From Clavelina lepadiformis (lineage: Eukaryota > Chordata > Ascidiacea > Aplousobranchia > Clavelinidae), in the NCBI RefSeq assembly GCF_947623445.1, contig NC_135240.1, positions 9,734,001 to 9,798,000 on the forward strand: DNA of 64,000 nucleotides, given 5' to 3'. The notes under the pieces are model-generated. The model saw only the letters and a list, made by a program, of their open reading frames with translations. It did no database searches and had not been told where the DNA came from. Of this stretch, positions 11,741 through 23,525 are shown piece after piece. The position numbers and the translations under genes were made by a program. How positions within the stretch are numbered: position 1 is the stretch's first letter; every line of letters starts with the position of its first letter.

Positions 11741-14700
11741 ATGTGGAATTCAGATGAATTTTTACATGAAGATCCTTCGGTATCAAATATGTCCTCATCT
11801 TTGAATATCCCTCCAGATTATCTGCAACAGTTTATGCGAGGAGAATCATCTCTAGAAAGCCTTGCACAACTGAGACCTGCAAGCTATAATACTGGCCATG
11901 GTGGTAAGGAGTCGTCCAGTTATTACTACCGGTGCATAACAAGTCATTGTCATACGTTTAACACAACTTCTTTATTAGCCCTCAATTAACTAGACTGTTG
12001 GGATGTTGTGAGTTATTTAAAGCTATGTTGTTTTAAGATGACCAGGTCATGATTTCGACTACATCTTCATGGCTGCCATTACAAAGCCCAGATATATTTT
12101 CTTGCACAACTTCGTATGCTGGGTCTTCACTTGAAAGTGTGATTTCATCTCCATCAACTGCAACTCCTATCAATGATAGTGCAGCACATTCACACTCCAC
12201 TTTAATCAAACAAAAAGATGAAGAAACAATGTTTAGGTATTCCATATATTTCAACGAAGTTTCCATTTTTCTACCTGCTTGTGTCTCTATAAACGATTTA
12301 TATATAGGTCCAAATTCTGCTCGGAATAAGCATTGTATAAAAGCTTTAGTATTTGCTATTAGATCTCCACCACTGCCATCAAGCTCTCTTATGGAGCTAA
12401 GCACAGTAACACCAACACGAATAAGAAAGTCCCCAACACACATCATTAGTAAGTATTTTTAGATTAGAATTGTTATAATAGTCTGCCCAGGGGGCATAAT
12501 GGTAAAAAAACTGCCTCGCAGTTACAACGCTCATACGGACATGAGTTCCATTCCCCAGGTGTGCTCTTGAGCAAGGCATTTAAATGACAGATCTGCAGTT
12601 TTTGTCAGTCCCATTCGTTTTACTCAAGTGCCTCGTTGGAAAAAAACATCGCAATTATCACAAAAGAGTGATTGTCTTATGCAAGCATTTGTCCACAAAT
12701 CAATTGCATAAGCGTTGGGTACCTTCCATCACACCCATTGTTTACTGTACCTTTTCAGTATATATTTACTGCCATATGGCATGATGTGTGCTGATCGTCA
12801 AACACACCAACAGCTAGAGAGGCCATCGGTTATTATCAATGTCATCAGTATTTCAATTTTTACTCAAAATAAATTGGATATTGAAAGGAAACTTAAAACT
12901 GTTAACTACCATCCAATGTTTTTTTTCAGTATCTACTATCCACCTTTATCGAATAATTTATATATATATATATACCATATTTTCTTGAATAAAAAGTACC
13001 CGTGATCAGAAGGCACATAAAATAATACTAATAGATAACTGTGCAAAAGCTAGCAGCGTAAACAGGGTTGCCATACCGTCCTTATTTCTAAGATTTGTCC
13101 TTATTTTAAAGGTCCGTGTCTTAGAAAATATGTTTGTCCTTTTTTCTAAGAAATGTCCTTATTTTCACTTTCGTCCTTATTTTTAGGGCGGAGGTGGGCA
13201 CTTTTGTCCTTATTTTGGGCATTTTGTCACCTTTAGTATACCATTTTGTACCAAAGAGATACCAAAATTATGAACATGCAGATAGTGTCTTGTTTTTTTT
13301 TTTTTTTTTTTTTTAGGAACATTGGTTGCTTTCTCTTGTTGTGCACTGTTTAAGGTGGTATTCCTCGTTCATTTTCTAGTCGTCCTTATTTTTGAGTTGA
13401 GACTGATGGCAACCCTGAGCGTAAAACTTGAAAGAGTGAAAATGTTGTTTTATCAAAAAAGGGGACTCAAAGAAGTGGGTAACTGTTGATTAACAGGATT
13501 AGTAGCACAGTAATTTTAGTCCTTTCAATATTAGTAAATATGATCAATTAAATGTCTGGCAAAAAATATAGAACGTACCTTTGATAAGAAGGCGTCGTTG
13601 ATTAGAAGCCGAATAAAATGCTTTTAAAATTAATAGAAGCCATGTAAGTACGATGGAAGCACAGTAATGACTGAAAAAAGATGTTAAGCCCAGTGCCCAG
13701 TGCAACGAATTCCTGGGTCCAGCTCATTTCAGTTCTGAGCCCAAGAGAAGGTCATATTGCATTAGAAGGGCATGCCTTAAAATTTAAATGGGATGGGCGC
13801 AAAGAACTTCATGTTTTTTAAAACAATGCAATTTTGCTACTACTTTTTGACAAGCTTTGCCAAGTAGATTTAGCTTTTGCCTATCATTTCTTCTGCAATA
13901 AATTTACATCTCCAACACACTATTTCAATTATTTTTGGTTTATTGATCACTTGCTAACATTACAACTATTATTTGCCAGCAAAGCACATTCCACGAAGAC
14001 TATCATCTTTGGAGCAAGAAAACACTTTATCTGAAAATCCGCAAACATTTATTCGCGAAACCTCATTGCTAAGCTATGAAGATACAGCGATGGCTGAGGT
14101 ACCAGTATCATGGATCATGCTACCTGCCTTCACATTGTATGCTAACTCCTGTCTTATTCATGTCAATATCTAAGTTTCCAGCAATACTACATCATGACGA
14201 ACAGGCTAATGGATCAGGAGATTCAGCAAATCGGTATGGAATGGTGACAAGAGGATTTGACTCAGATTTCCCTTCCACGTCAGCTATATTTATGGCAGCC
14301 TCAACTCCTTCACAAGTATATTCCATTTAATCAATTAGTAATTTAGATTAAAATCAATATTTAAATTTTTGTTATTTCTCTTTTTGTAGGTGACTCATAC
14401 CAGTATCACAGAGACCAACATCTTAGACAACAATTTTGTTAATGTGGATCCAACTGAGGACGAAGGTGCTTTTGGAATAATACCCTTCCAACCCTTTTAA
14501 AATTAGCTAACAGTGATAAATATATCTTTGGTGTAGACCGTGCTCTTTTTTGTTATGCCATGCGGATACTCTACTGTAATGATGTGTCAAGTGACACATG
14601 ACCTTTTTAGACGACAATGATGAAGAAGACCAGATGATTGTCGACAAGATTCAACAAGATCTTGACATTGAACTTGTGAAAGAAACAAGAAAGCAAGCAA

Positions 14701-17700
14701 ACAAAGTATGAGAAAAATATTGATGTGACATGGCTGTACACAAAAAGATATATTTAAGTGACCAAAATAATTTACAGGGTTCAGCTACCAAATTACCAAA
14801 AGAAGTTCGTGGTCTGATGGGAGAAGCAAACTTATGTTACGCTCGTGGGGATCATGAAGACGCAATAAAAATGTGCATGGAAGTAATTAGACTTGGTGAG
14901 AATTCAACCACTTTTTTATGGGGCAGTTTCAATCTGTTTAAATGAGTTTCCTAGCGCTCCCTGGACAAGAACTTTCTGCTTGGTTATTAACACTGTTACC
15001 GATTTTTTGAAGCTCCTTATGCTGGTGAGCCATTTGAAACCCTTGCTATGATATATGATGAACAAGGACAAACAGAACGTTCCTTGCAGTACAGCTTGTT
15101 AGCTGCTCATTTATCAAAAACTGATGCTGCCCAGTGGATGCATTTGGCAGAGATGTGTAAGAATCAAGGAGACGATGCAAAAGCTTTGAACTGTTACTCC
15201 AAAGGTATGCACCACTTAAGATAAATTAAAGTTTGACAGTGTTATGTTTTTCATTAATCTCTTTTGCAAAGCTTCAAGTTTTTCATTGTTTTTTTTTTAA
15301 TTTCAAATTTAGCATCGAGACAACGTCCACAGGATCATAGCATTGTCATTGAATGCGCAAAGCTTCAGCAGAAAATTGGCGGTTTTAACAAAGCGATGGC
15401 CTTGTATAAAAGTGCCATCAGTCTTGCGCCATCAGACGATGGAGAAAGAGCAGTTCAACTTGCTCGTACTTTATCCAAGTTAGTGCCTAAGCTCATGTAA
15501 CTTTAGTTAAATCCAATAGCTGGTAATCTGTTTATTGTTCCATATTTAAACAAATTTCATGGTATGCTCTATTAATTAAGAGGTATGTTGTCTGCAGGGA
15601 ATGTCATCGTGGCAAGGCTAATAGACTGGGAATTAATCTGTTGGAAGAAGCATTCAAAACCCATAGAAAGTACTTTGCGGATGAAGATGCCAACATGCTT
15701 TGTGAACTGTACTTGCTACAGAACGAATTAGATGCAGTAATAAAGGTCATTTTTATTTATGTTTAGTTTTTGTTGTAAAGCTTTCACAGGTATATGGTTT
15801 CTTATTGAGTACCAGCACTATTTATCGAGTGTGACCCTGACTCTATTCAATTAACTTTGTTTACTTACAGCTGCTAATGGACCACTGCCAACTTGAAGTT
15901 AAATTGGAAGATCAATGTTCTAGCTTTGGTTTGTTAAATTCATTTTGTCATCAGCATACATCATCGTTGTAAATTAATTTTGTAAACCAGAAAATGAATG
16001 CAATTTTTGACTCGGACTTCTGTCAAATATGCTTTTTGTAGATTTTGAAAGAATAATGAAAATTTCAATCCCAGCAAGTATGCCGGTTGATCTCTCATGT
16101 AAGGTTGCCGTAGCAGGAATAGCATCGAAGAAGCAAGAGCTTGTGAAAGATATTGTTGCAAACATTTGCCAGCATGATCCTTCTAACGTTGGTAAGTCAA
16201 CTGCACAATTGATATGTTTTACTTTCCGCCCTTTTTGGTTTGAAAGATTTTTCTCAGTTAATTTTACAAACATTATACATGGTTTACAATTTTACATACT
16301 GATAGCTTTTGGTTGTCCCTCGTGTCTAGTTTTGTTCAAGTTCAGGTCCACGAAGAGTTCTGCCTTACTTTCACAAAACTATAAATGGCCACAACATTTA
16401 GTTTGTTTCTAGGCGACCTTCAATTTGAGATCGCAGAAACATACATGGCGATAGATGACTTTTCAAAAGCGCTTCTTATTTTGGACAAGTTGGTAAGATC
16501 TGAAGATCTATCCCTTGCTGCTGTTTGGTTGCGTCATGCAGAATGTCATTCGAAATTGGGAAATATCAAAAGTGCTCTTTCAAGTTATAAGCAATGTGTT
16601 GAGCTTGCGCCTGGGCATTTTGCTGCTCAACTTGCTTATTCAGAGATGTTAAGAAAGGAACAAAAGTTTGTCGAAGCAATCCACGTGAGCATTCCATAAT
16701 TTTTTGCTTTATTTTTTACAAAGCATAAAGCACATTTCGCTATGGTGAAAGTTATATCTTGAATAATGTTTTATTATAAATGTATTTATCTAATTCTAAT
16801 CGTTTGCAATATTGGCCATTTCATGTTTTTAAAAGTGGCGACTTATTTTGGTTTGCGAGCAATTTACAATTATAAAATATGTGTTAAAACGCTCTTCTCA
16901 GACTTTAGATGTTGCTGAAAACTATGAGATAGACCCCAAGGAACATATGAAATTGCACACGGAGCGTTACAGAGTGCTAAAGATGTGGGGGGACAAATCG
17001 GATGCTTTTAGGTGATGTATGAAGTTAATTATTCAATCATAAACCAATTGCACCACATGTATTGTTGGCATAAAAACTTTGACTTGGGTATACGGAAGAA
17101 GACGTTTGTAATCACATTGCACGAAGCAGTAAAGTTTTTATCTTTTTTAACTTTTTACTTCATGTTATTAATTATTATTAGAGAAAAACTTGCGCTCGCT
17201 GCTGACACTGCACTGATGATGTTTGCAAACAAATGCCAAAATGCTTTCAAAGAAGGAAAGGTATTTTGTTTCATTCAAAATTCTGCTAAACATTTTTTAA
17301 ATGCCGAAATTTATCCAATGTTCGAACCATGCTGTAACCCCTCAGTTTACCAAATGTTCACTTTCCATTGATTAAGTTCTTGTTTTTCTCAGTTCTACGT
17401 ATTGGCAAGGGAAGTTGTATCTTCTAATCCGATGGCAGGTACGGGCTTTGACATAAACTCAGCCATAAACAAGCATCAGATAGCTACTTTCAAATGTTTG
17501 CTTGATTTTAACTTTTGTAGGAAATTTAAAAATAATTAGGAAGTTAGACATATTTAATCAATCTGATGAAGTGGAAAGTTTGATTTTGAAAGGAGACACT
17601 TCCATCTATGAGAATGAACACTGGCTAGAATTCTTTAATGTGAGTTATCCTGCAGTTTTCGTGTTTTTTCTTGTTGCTTGAAAACTTTGCAATTCACTAT

Positions 17701-19135
17701 TCATGCAGACTACCTTTCAACTTTACAAACTTGTAAAATTAAGTTCTAACTACAAAAATCTCTTTAAGGTATTCAATATTGTGTTAACATCTCTGCGATG
17801 TAATTTATGTTTATCTGTGGTTCTAGGTTAGTGTTTGATGTTTACCATCACGATTTTCGATTCCTATTGTGCATATTAAGTCAGTCTTTTACATGTTTAT
17901 GAATAGTATCATTTTGTCAGGAAACTGTTGCTCTATTGGTGCGCTGTAGAAGATTTCGGGACGCAGTTAATTTAGGTGAAGTGGCATTGCTTGTATCTAA
18001 ATGGTATGATCACATTCCTACCAGAAGGCAATTGGAGTGCGTCGTCTTTTCAATTTGTATGATATCTGGCCACTACCAGAAAGCTTACATATATATCAGG
18101 TAGAACTTGAATAGAAACAGCAGCAGATTAACTATATGCCGCATACGGCTATGTCTTTAATTGATGGTTTTCCAACATATTATTGCAAAAAAATTTTGCG
18201 CTTATGTTTCAATGCTTTGTTTAGATCTTGGATACATAACAAATTACAACTAAATGAAGAATGCAACTATATATGGAACATATTCAGTCAGCTTATTGCG
18301 AAAACTGGAGATCATAGACACCAAAAGTTCTGTATGCGGTTGTTATTAAAGGTTGATGGCATAGCATGTGGTATTTTATCTATCTATTGGAATATAGTAA
18401 TATACTATTTTGTAATAAAAAAATTTTAACTTCTATTTTAGCATCCGGATAATCATCCCTTGATTGTTTTGAATGGACACAACTTTCTGGTCTCTGGTGT
18501 ATACAAAACAGCACTACGGGAATATCTGTGCGTGCATAGAAAGGTAGTACCATAAAACAAAAACTGGTCGACCATTAATCGCTAAATTCGCCGATTTTCT
18601 TTCACTTATATAGGCCTATGTGTTTAGTTTCCAAATGAACCGCTTTATTTGATGATGCTGGGTATTGCATTTATAAACATAGCATCGCAGAAGTACACCC
18701 AATATAAGCATTCCATTATTGCCCAATCACTCGCTTGCTTTCACAAGTATTTGAAGGTATTTTAGCTTATCCAGTACTTGCTGTAGTTTTCAACTTAACC
18801 CTGGTATTCATTTGACTTTATTTATTTACTATGTTTATACACATAGGCGGTTGATTATGATATTTTACATGTTGAAGGCTCGAAAGTTTCCGCAAGAGTG
18901 TTATTACAACATTGGGCGAGCCATGCACCAAATCGGTTTGGAACATTACGCCATCCATTATTATGAAAAGGCATTAGAAGCTCCAGTTGCTGAGTTTGAA
19001 TCCACAGCGAACCCAGACTGTTCTTTTGACTTAGATTTAAGAAGAGAAATAGGTTTTAACATGTCCCTTATCTATAGAAAAAGTGGGAATATTGCCTTGG
19101 CGAATGAAACGCTTGCAAGATATTGCGTTGTTTAG
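11741..19135 (+). CDS. GTF3C3: General transcription factor 3C polypeptide 3 (TFIIIC102)
   Basis: Twenty-one exons: 11741-11903, 13980-14098, 14205-14315, 14390-14465, 14611-14705, 14778-14895, 15013-15204, 15313-15478, 15598-15745, 15871-15928, 16042-16191, 16413-16684, 16902-17011, 17182-17260, 17393-17438, 17521-17639, 17921-18099, 18225-18351, 18442-18543, 18628-18756, 18878-19135. Together they give 2817 nt, about 938 residues (human 886), with every phase matching. The N-terminus IPPDYLQQFMRGESSLESL resembles human SPELIDYLEGKISFEEF. An acidic linker precedes the tetratricopeptide array, which has family landmarks GLMGEANLCYARG, EPFETLAMIYDEQG, VWLRHAECHSKLG, VLNGHNFLVSG and ALSLIYRKSGN-like text at the C-terminus. 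The protein bridges TFIIIC and TFIIIB for RNA polymerase III transcription in the nucleus. The acceptor of exon 3 is weak and was chosen by phase. An ACTATTAG acceptor lies just before the ATG. Confidence 0.93.
12033..12446 (-). CDS. Uncharacterised ORF antisense within GTF3C3 intron 1
   Basis: An ATG-to-stop frame of 137 residues lies on the minus strand inside GTF3C3 intron 1. It starts MMCVGDFLIRVGVTV and ends EDVVEIMTWSS. Codons follow a purine-first RNY-like pattern throughout (many GAN, GTN, GCN and GGN), and the product has a balanced, globular-looking composition; both favour real coding descent. No splice acceptor is seen upstream of the ATG, so it would be a single-exon nested gene or a retrocopy. 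I do not recognise the family. The opposite strand is also open (12049-12462) and could be an extra GTF3C3 exon at 12038-12448: acceptor TTTTAAG, donor GTAAGTAT, and phase 1 at both ends, which fits exons 1 and 2. Codon pattern favours the minus strand; splice signals favour the plus strand. Confidence 0.45.
   Translation of the reverse strand: MMCVGDFLIRVGVTVLSSIRELDGSGGDLIANTKAFIQCLFRAEFGPIYKSFIETQAGRKMETSLKYMEYLNIVSSSFCLIKVECECAALSLIGVAVDGDEITLSSEDPAYEVVQENISGLCNGSHEDVVEIMTWSS
12484..12670 (+). repeat. tRNA-derived SINE remnant
   Basis: A decayed tRNA-like head (about 12489-12557) has GGGGGCATAATGG at its start, CTGCCTCGCAGTTACAACGC in the anticodon region and GAGTTCCATTCCCC as a degraded B box. 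GTGCTCTTGAGCAAGGCA follows directly, a string that I recall from many animal tRNA-derived SINEs. The 3' boundary is uncertain. It lies in GTF3C3 intron 1. Confidence 0.55.
13063..13417 (+). mobile_element. Young hAT MITE, copy 1
   Basis: A 355-bp element with termini CAGGGTTGCCA and TGGCAACCCTG, perfectly flanked by AGCGTAAA at 13055-13062 and 13418-13425. An 8-bp duplication with a CAGGG terminus is hAT-like. Inside are repeated GTCCTTATTT strings and a poly-T run of about 20. No transposase is encoded. Copy 2 at 49332-49673 is nearly identical apart from the poly-T length, a small gap near the right end and a handful of substitutions. Both the perfect duplication and the identity mark a recent insertion. 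It lies in GTF3C3 intron 1. Confidence 0.9.
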
Positions 19136-19215
19136 TTAATCATCTGTTGTCTAGGAAGCAGACCTGGTGACCAAAAAGATATACATTTCTACACAAAACA
19201 CTTCGCATTATGTGC

Positions 19216-19221
19216 AATAAA
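19216..19221 (+). promoter_or_regulatory. GTF3C3 polyadenylation signal
   Basis: A canonical AATAAA lies 81 bp after the GTF3C3 stop codon, the first such hexamer downstream of the LYRM2-CAMLG-GTF3C3 series. The two upstream intercistronic gaps have none. No experimental cleavage site is visible. Confidence 0.6.
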
Positions 19222-19861
19222 TGCTATTTATAAAATTATGGATAAAGTGCTAATTTAAAGTGAACGAGGCTAGCATGAGTTCGAGGCGCGTAAAATCGAC
19301 AGACTTCCAGAAGCAATACATGTTGCATTTACAATTGACGTGTCAGTCGGTTCAAAGTGTGAGGTCAAAAATGTCTAAATCCCATGAAACAGAAGCAAGT
19401 ACTGTAGTGCGATACATTGTTCGATGATCCAATACACAGCATCCTGTTAATGCCGATTTCAATTGTGTTTGTCCGCTCAATGGCAGTTGCAACGCAAGGC
19501 TCGCAATGATAAGACTCTTATTCGGTTCCCAGCCACGCTGCCCTTATAACGCCTTGAGAAAGGGATTGGTCGATGACAATTAGCACAGGTCCAAAGGAAC
19601 AATTCCAAAAAGGATATAAAAAAATGTTTGTGTCAGTAGGAACTTGCACAAGGACAAGCTAGGCGAGAGGGCCCGATTGGTCAGTTGTCATTGCTGAAAG
19701 TTTTGAAAGAGTTTTGTTCGGTCCGACCATAAAGATTGTGATAACATAAGCCTACCATCATCTTACGCAAGGTAGTTGCCTGGTTTAATTTCGTTCGATG
19801 TCTAACGTTGTGTATTAAGTGTGTATGAAGAGTTCGTTTGAAAATCGCCACCTTTTTAAGC

Positions 19862-22800
19862 TCATCTCATTCTCTGCCAGACGGGTCTCAGCTTTCTCAG
19901 GGGAAGTTCAGGTGGTGGCAAAGACATTACCACTCCGCTATTGTGAACTTCCGCTGGCTGAGCAACAATATTCTTGGGTTTGATGTGGCCGCTAACGTCA
20001 TAAAATCCTTCTATTACGGTAGGCGATGTCATTGATCCGTCTTGGTGAGCTTCGCGTAATTTTTGCTTGATGAATTGTTTCACCGATCCATTTATGACGT
20101 TTCGGGAAGATGGTCTACGCCAAGTTTCTATACCATCCGTTGGTTGCAAGTCCTTCGGGTCAGGCCGCACTTTTCGCTCCTGCAAATTTAACTTTTTGAT
20201 TAAGTCATTTAACTTTGGTTGGCACTAGGTAGCATTTTGCAACAACAAAGCCTATCGATACTATGAATAAAGGTGGTCAATTTTTAAAACACACATGCTT
20301 GAGCTATCACTCGAGCCATTTTAGAAAGTTTAAAAATGACTCGACTATTACGATTACGATATTCCTTTTGGGAGGAAAAAAAGCTCTCATTAAAACGAAT
20401 TTAAATGAATCAAAACGAGAATTGAAAAAAACGAATTCACAAAATGGATTAATTTTATCCAAGCTGCTTTAACATAGGCTGCACCTCTTTGAAGAAGCGT
20501 TCCTTGCTTACTTTGGTGTAACAACTTTCTGGCAAATAGCCCATATTGACTACCATTTTAGTTTATATAGGAATTTGTTTTTAGCAGAAAATAACTTAGG
20601 ACAGTTACTCGTGGCCAGCCTTAACAAACACGAGGCCCAACACAAGAATTGATGTGCTAGACCTATAATTAATAATAACGTAAACCAAATATCAATTCTC
20701 AGCAAATCAGCTCCCATCAAAACTTTGTTGGTGATACATTTTCACCAAAACATTTTCTTTCAAGAAGAAATTGAAAAATAACACTGTGATTTGCATAAAA
20801 TAAAATTCAAACTTTTAGTTTTGTTTTTGTGCAGCTGAGCAGCGTGGGGACCCGAAAAAGGCTGCTGGGCCAACGCAGTCGCATCGCCCTGCTGTTACTT
20901 GTCAGGTTCTAACTTGAACAGAAGCTGGAAATGCTTTGATTTATACTATTTTTATAGATGATTCTCTGGTTAGCATTATTTATGCAGGTATGAAAGCATA
21001 TGAGTAAAATTAGGCCTACAAGTGTCAAGTTTCAGTCGCAACTGCTTTAAATGGTTATATTCAGGTGTAGGCCTACCCAATGGTTAGGTTAATGTTTGAC
21101 TGTTTGCTGTGTTGGTATAAAGATGGCTGGTTAAATTCATACAAGCTCTGTAACTGGTGATCAAGTGATGAAGAATCATTGCCCAGTAAGTCCTACAAAG
21201 AGTTTTCTGTCTAAAGTCAGTTTTCTCAAATTTCGGTGTATATTGTGATGAAATATGTGAGTAGCCTAGTTTTCAGCTAATTTCACAACACAACAGCTAG
21301 TTATGGTAAGATCGAAGACTCACCTGTCTCGTTGGCAGCCTGTCTGTTAGTTTTCGTCGCAGAGCTACTTCACCAAGTGTTGGAGATGTAATTCTTCTGT
21401 ACATAGCTGGTTTTCCACAATACCGCACCTTTGACCGCCATCGAACCACGTCTTCGAATACCGAGTCCGTGTCGTTTGCAGCTCGTGGAAAGCGATATTT
21501 CACGCGTGGCGCTTGCTGGTCCAGATACATTTCCCGTTTTGCCTTAGACGGGACAGCGTTATGTTTCCATTGGTACATATGAGCATCTCGTACTGGTGGA
21601 AGGTTGTTAGGATCTAGCGGTTTTGTTAATCCTTTGTTTTTATCTTCGGAATTTCGCACGTTTGCTTGATTTTTATCCAATGTTTTGTTTTCACGCTTCG
21701 GGCGTCTGCGTATCTTAGTTTTAGGTTTTTGGCGGAGTGGTGGGAGTATAGGTTTGACCATGATTGATTCGATTATATTTGGCGATGGCTCGTAGCCAAC
21801 TCCCAAATAATTCGCCATAAACAAAGTTGATAGACGTGACACAGTGCCTTCTTGTTTCCAATGTTCATTTCCCGGTGTTTCAACCAGCAAGCCATTCCTG
21901 TTTAATATATTTCCTTGTTGAAAAAACTTTAGTAATTGCCTGTGGATAAGATTTTGAAAGCGATCCTTGCATTTTCAGGTAAAAGAACTTTAAAACTTGA
22001 ACAACATACCTGGTGGCAAATCTGACAGCTTGCTCCATGGCGGGGCCACGAAAATCTACCGCAGTCACAATTGGTGGAGTAAATTCCTTACTTGATTTGT
22101 TTGAATTTCGAGATCTACGGAAAATAGAAAGGAAAACTCTTTGATTTCTTAATATAGTTTTCTTTTTGGACAGAACGCTTATGCCAGTTAAAAATTATAA
22201 CTTTTACACCTCGAATGTAAAGGGATTCATTTCGAACATCTCTGCTTGGATTTCAGTTTATTTTCTACCATACCGAACTTATATGTTTGCCCATTGTGAC
22301 TCAGTAGCGATTCACTCACTTAACACTCGCTAATTATCACATAAGAGATTTGCAACTCGTGGATTTGAGGAGCGGTGTATATATACGCGATTGTTTCATT
22401 TGTTAGACTTTGCGTTTATGGTACCAATCAAAGTTGTAACGGCGACCAAGTCACTGTATTAGAGCAGGTCTATTGCTTATGTTAGGTAATTTATCACGCT
22501 GTGATCTAGTATAGGCCTAGTGGCTACTTACACGTGGTCCGGTGCATTCTTTTTCTGTTCGTTCTTCAAGTCTGTTTGTTCTTGATGTGTTGCTGAGATT
22601 GCGGATAATTGTTCCACAGCTTTGTTGGATGTATTCCCATGTGTTTCTTTTATAGGAACCTTCTGCCCCTTTGCGACATTTTTGTCAATAGTTTCGACGA
22701 GTTCGTTGATGCTTTCTGCTTTGGTATGCTTTTTCGTCTTGTCTTCTTTGACATGCATTATAACTGGTGCCGATTCAGTTAAACTTTCTTCCCTACGCTC

Positions 22801-23525
22801 GTCACCTACTTTGTCAGGCTTCATTTTCGCTACATCATTATCAGACTTCATCACCGGTAGTTGATTACTATCCGTTGGTTTTGCTTCAGGTTTCGGTCTA
22901 GTTAGTTTTACCCTGGTCTTCTTTTGTCGCGGTGAGTTGTCATTGCTAGCAGATGAGTTCGTACTGTTTTCTTTTGATCGCGGTGTGCACTCTTTTTTAG
23001 CCGGGCTAGGGCCGTTTGTAAGCCGACGGCTGGGCCCTGTGGATCGGGCATATTGGTCGTAATCCCCCTAAAATCGTAGCACTTTATTTCGCTGTAAAGC
23101 TTTTACTACAAAATGTATACTTTTACTATTGTGATGCACTTAAGACACACAAATAGACGTTCGTTTGCAGAGTCAACAATGTCGAAAGCAGCCGATAATG
23201 TCCAAACCGTTCCGGGAAGGGAAGGTTTCTTTATGGAAAATGTACAACGATCGCTTGCTATAAAGGAATTCTTAAAAGATTGATAGATAAAAACCAATAT
23301 TGACTAAAAGCAGTTGTGAAAAATTATCGCCAAGTTCGCGCAATAATTGCTTTATTAACTTACTTGAATATTGACGTCGTTCCATATAGCTTTATACTCA
23401 GGCGAAAGAGATGTTTTCAATATTTGCGTCGTGTTTTCATCAATCTCTTTGCTCTGAACTCGCTTGCGGTTGCTATCTTCAATTTCTTGCAAAATTGCAT
23501 TAACAGTTTCAGCTTCGTTATTCAT
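19862..23525 (-). CDS. Unrecognised basic, low-complexity-rich protein
   Basis: Five exons (23525-23364, 23067-22532, 22114-22010, 21897-21324, 20179-19862) join with matching phases into about 564 residues. Exon 1 is a short acidic/helical segment starting MNNEAETVNAILQEIEDSN. Exon 2 is Lys/Ser/Glu-rich and probably disordered. Exons 3-5 are basic and more conserved-looking, with GPAMEQAVRFATRNGLLVE, GVGYEPSPNIIESIM, a KIRRRPKRENK patch, DAHMYQWKHNAVPSKAKRE, DTDSVFEDVVRWRSKVRY and a C-terminal PPPELPLRKLRPVWQRMR. There are no signal peptides, membrane spans or known catalytic motifs. I do not recognise the family. A possible extra exon inside intron 1 (about 23276-23150) is open but has weak splice sites. 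It converges with GTF3C3, with 726 bp between stop codons. Confidence 0.75.

Noticed and set aside
13134-13316. 60-codon frame starting MSFFLRNVLIF, also found at 49403-49615
   Set aside because: It lies inside both copies of the young MITE and is made of the element's GTCCTTATTT and poly-T repeats. It is not a gene.
16029-16412. 127-codon plus-strand frame as a separate gene
   Set aside because: Its first part is GTF3C3 exon 16042-16191 and the rest is read-through into the next intron.
23106-23276. Extra exon in the unrecognised five-exon gene
   Set aside because: An open stretch exists, but the donor needed for phase (GTGTGT) is weak, and direct joining of 23364 to 23067 already keeps phase.
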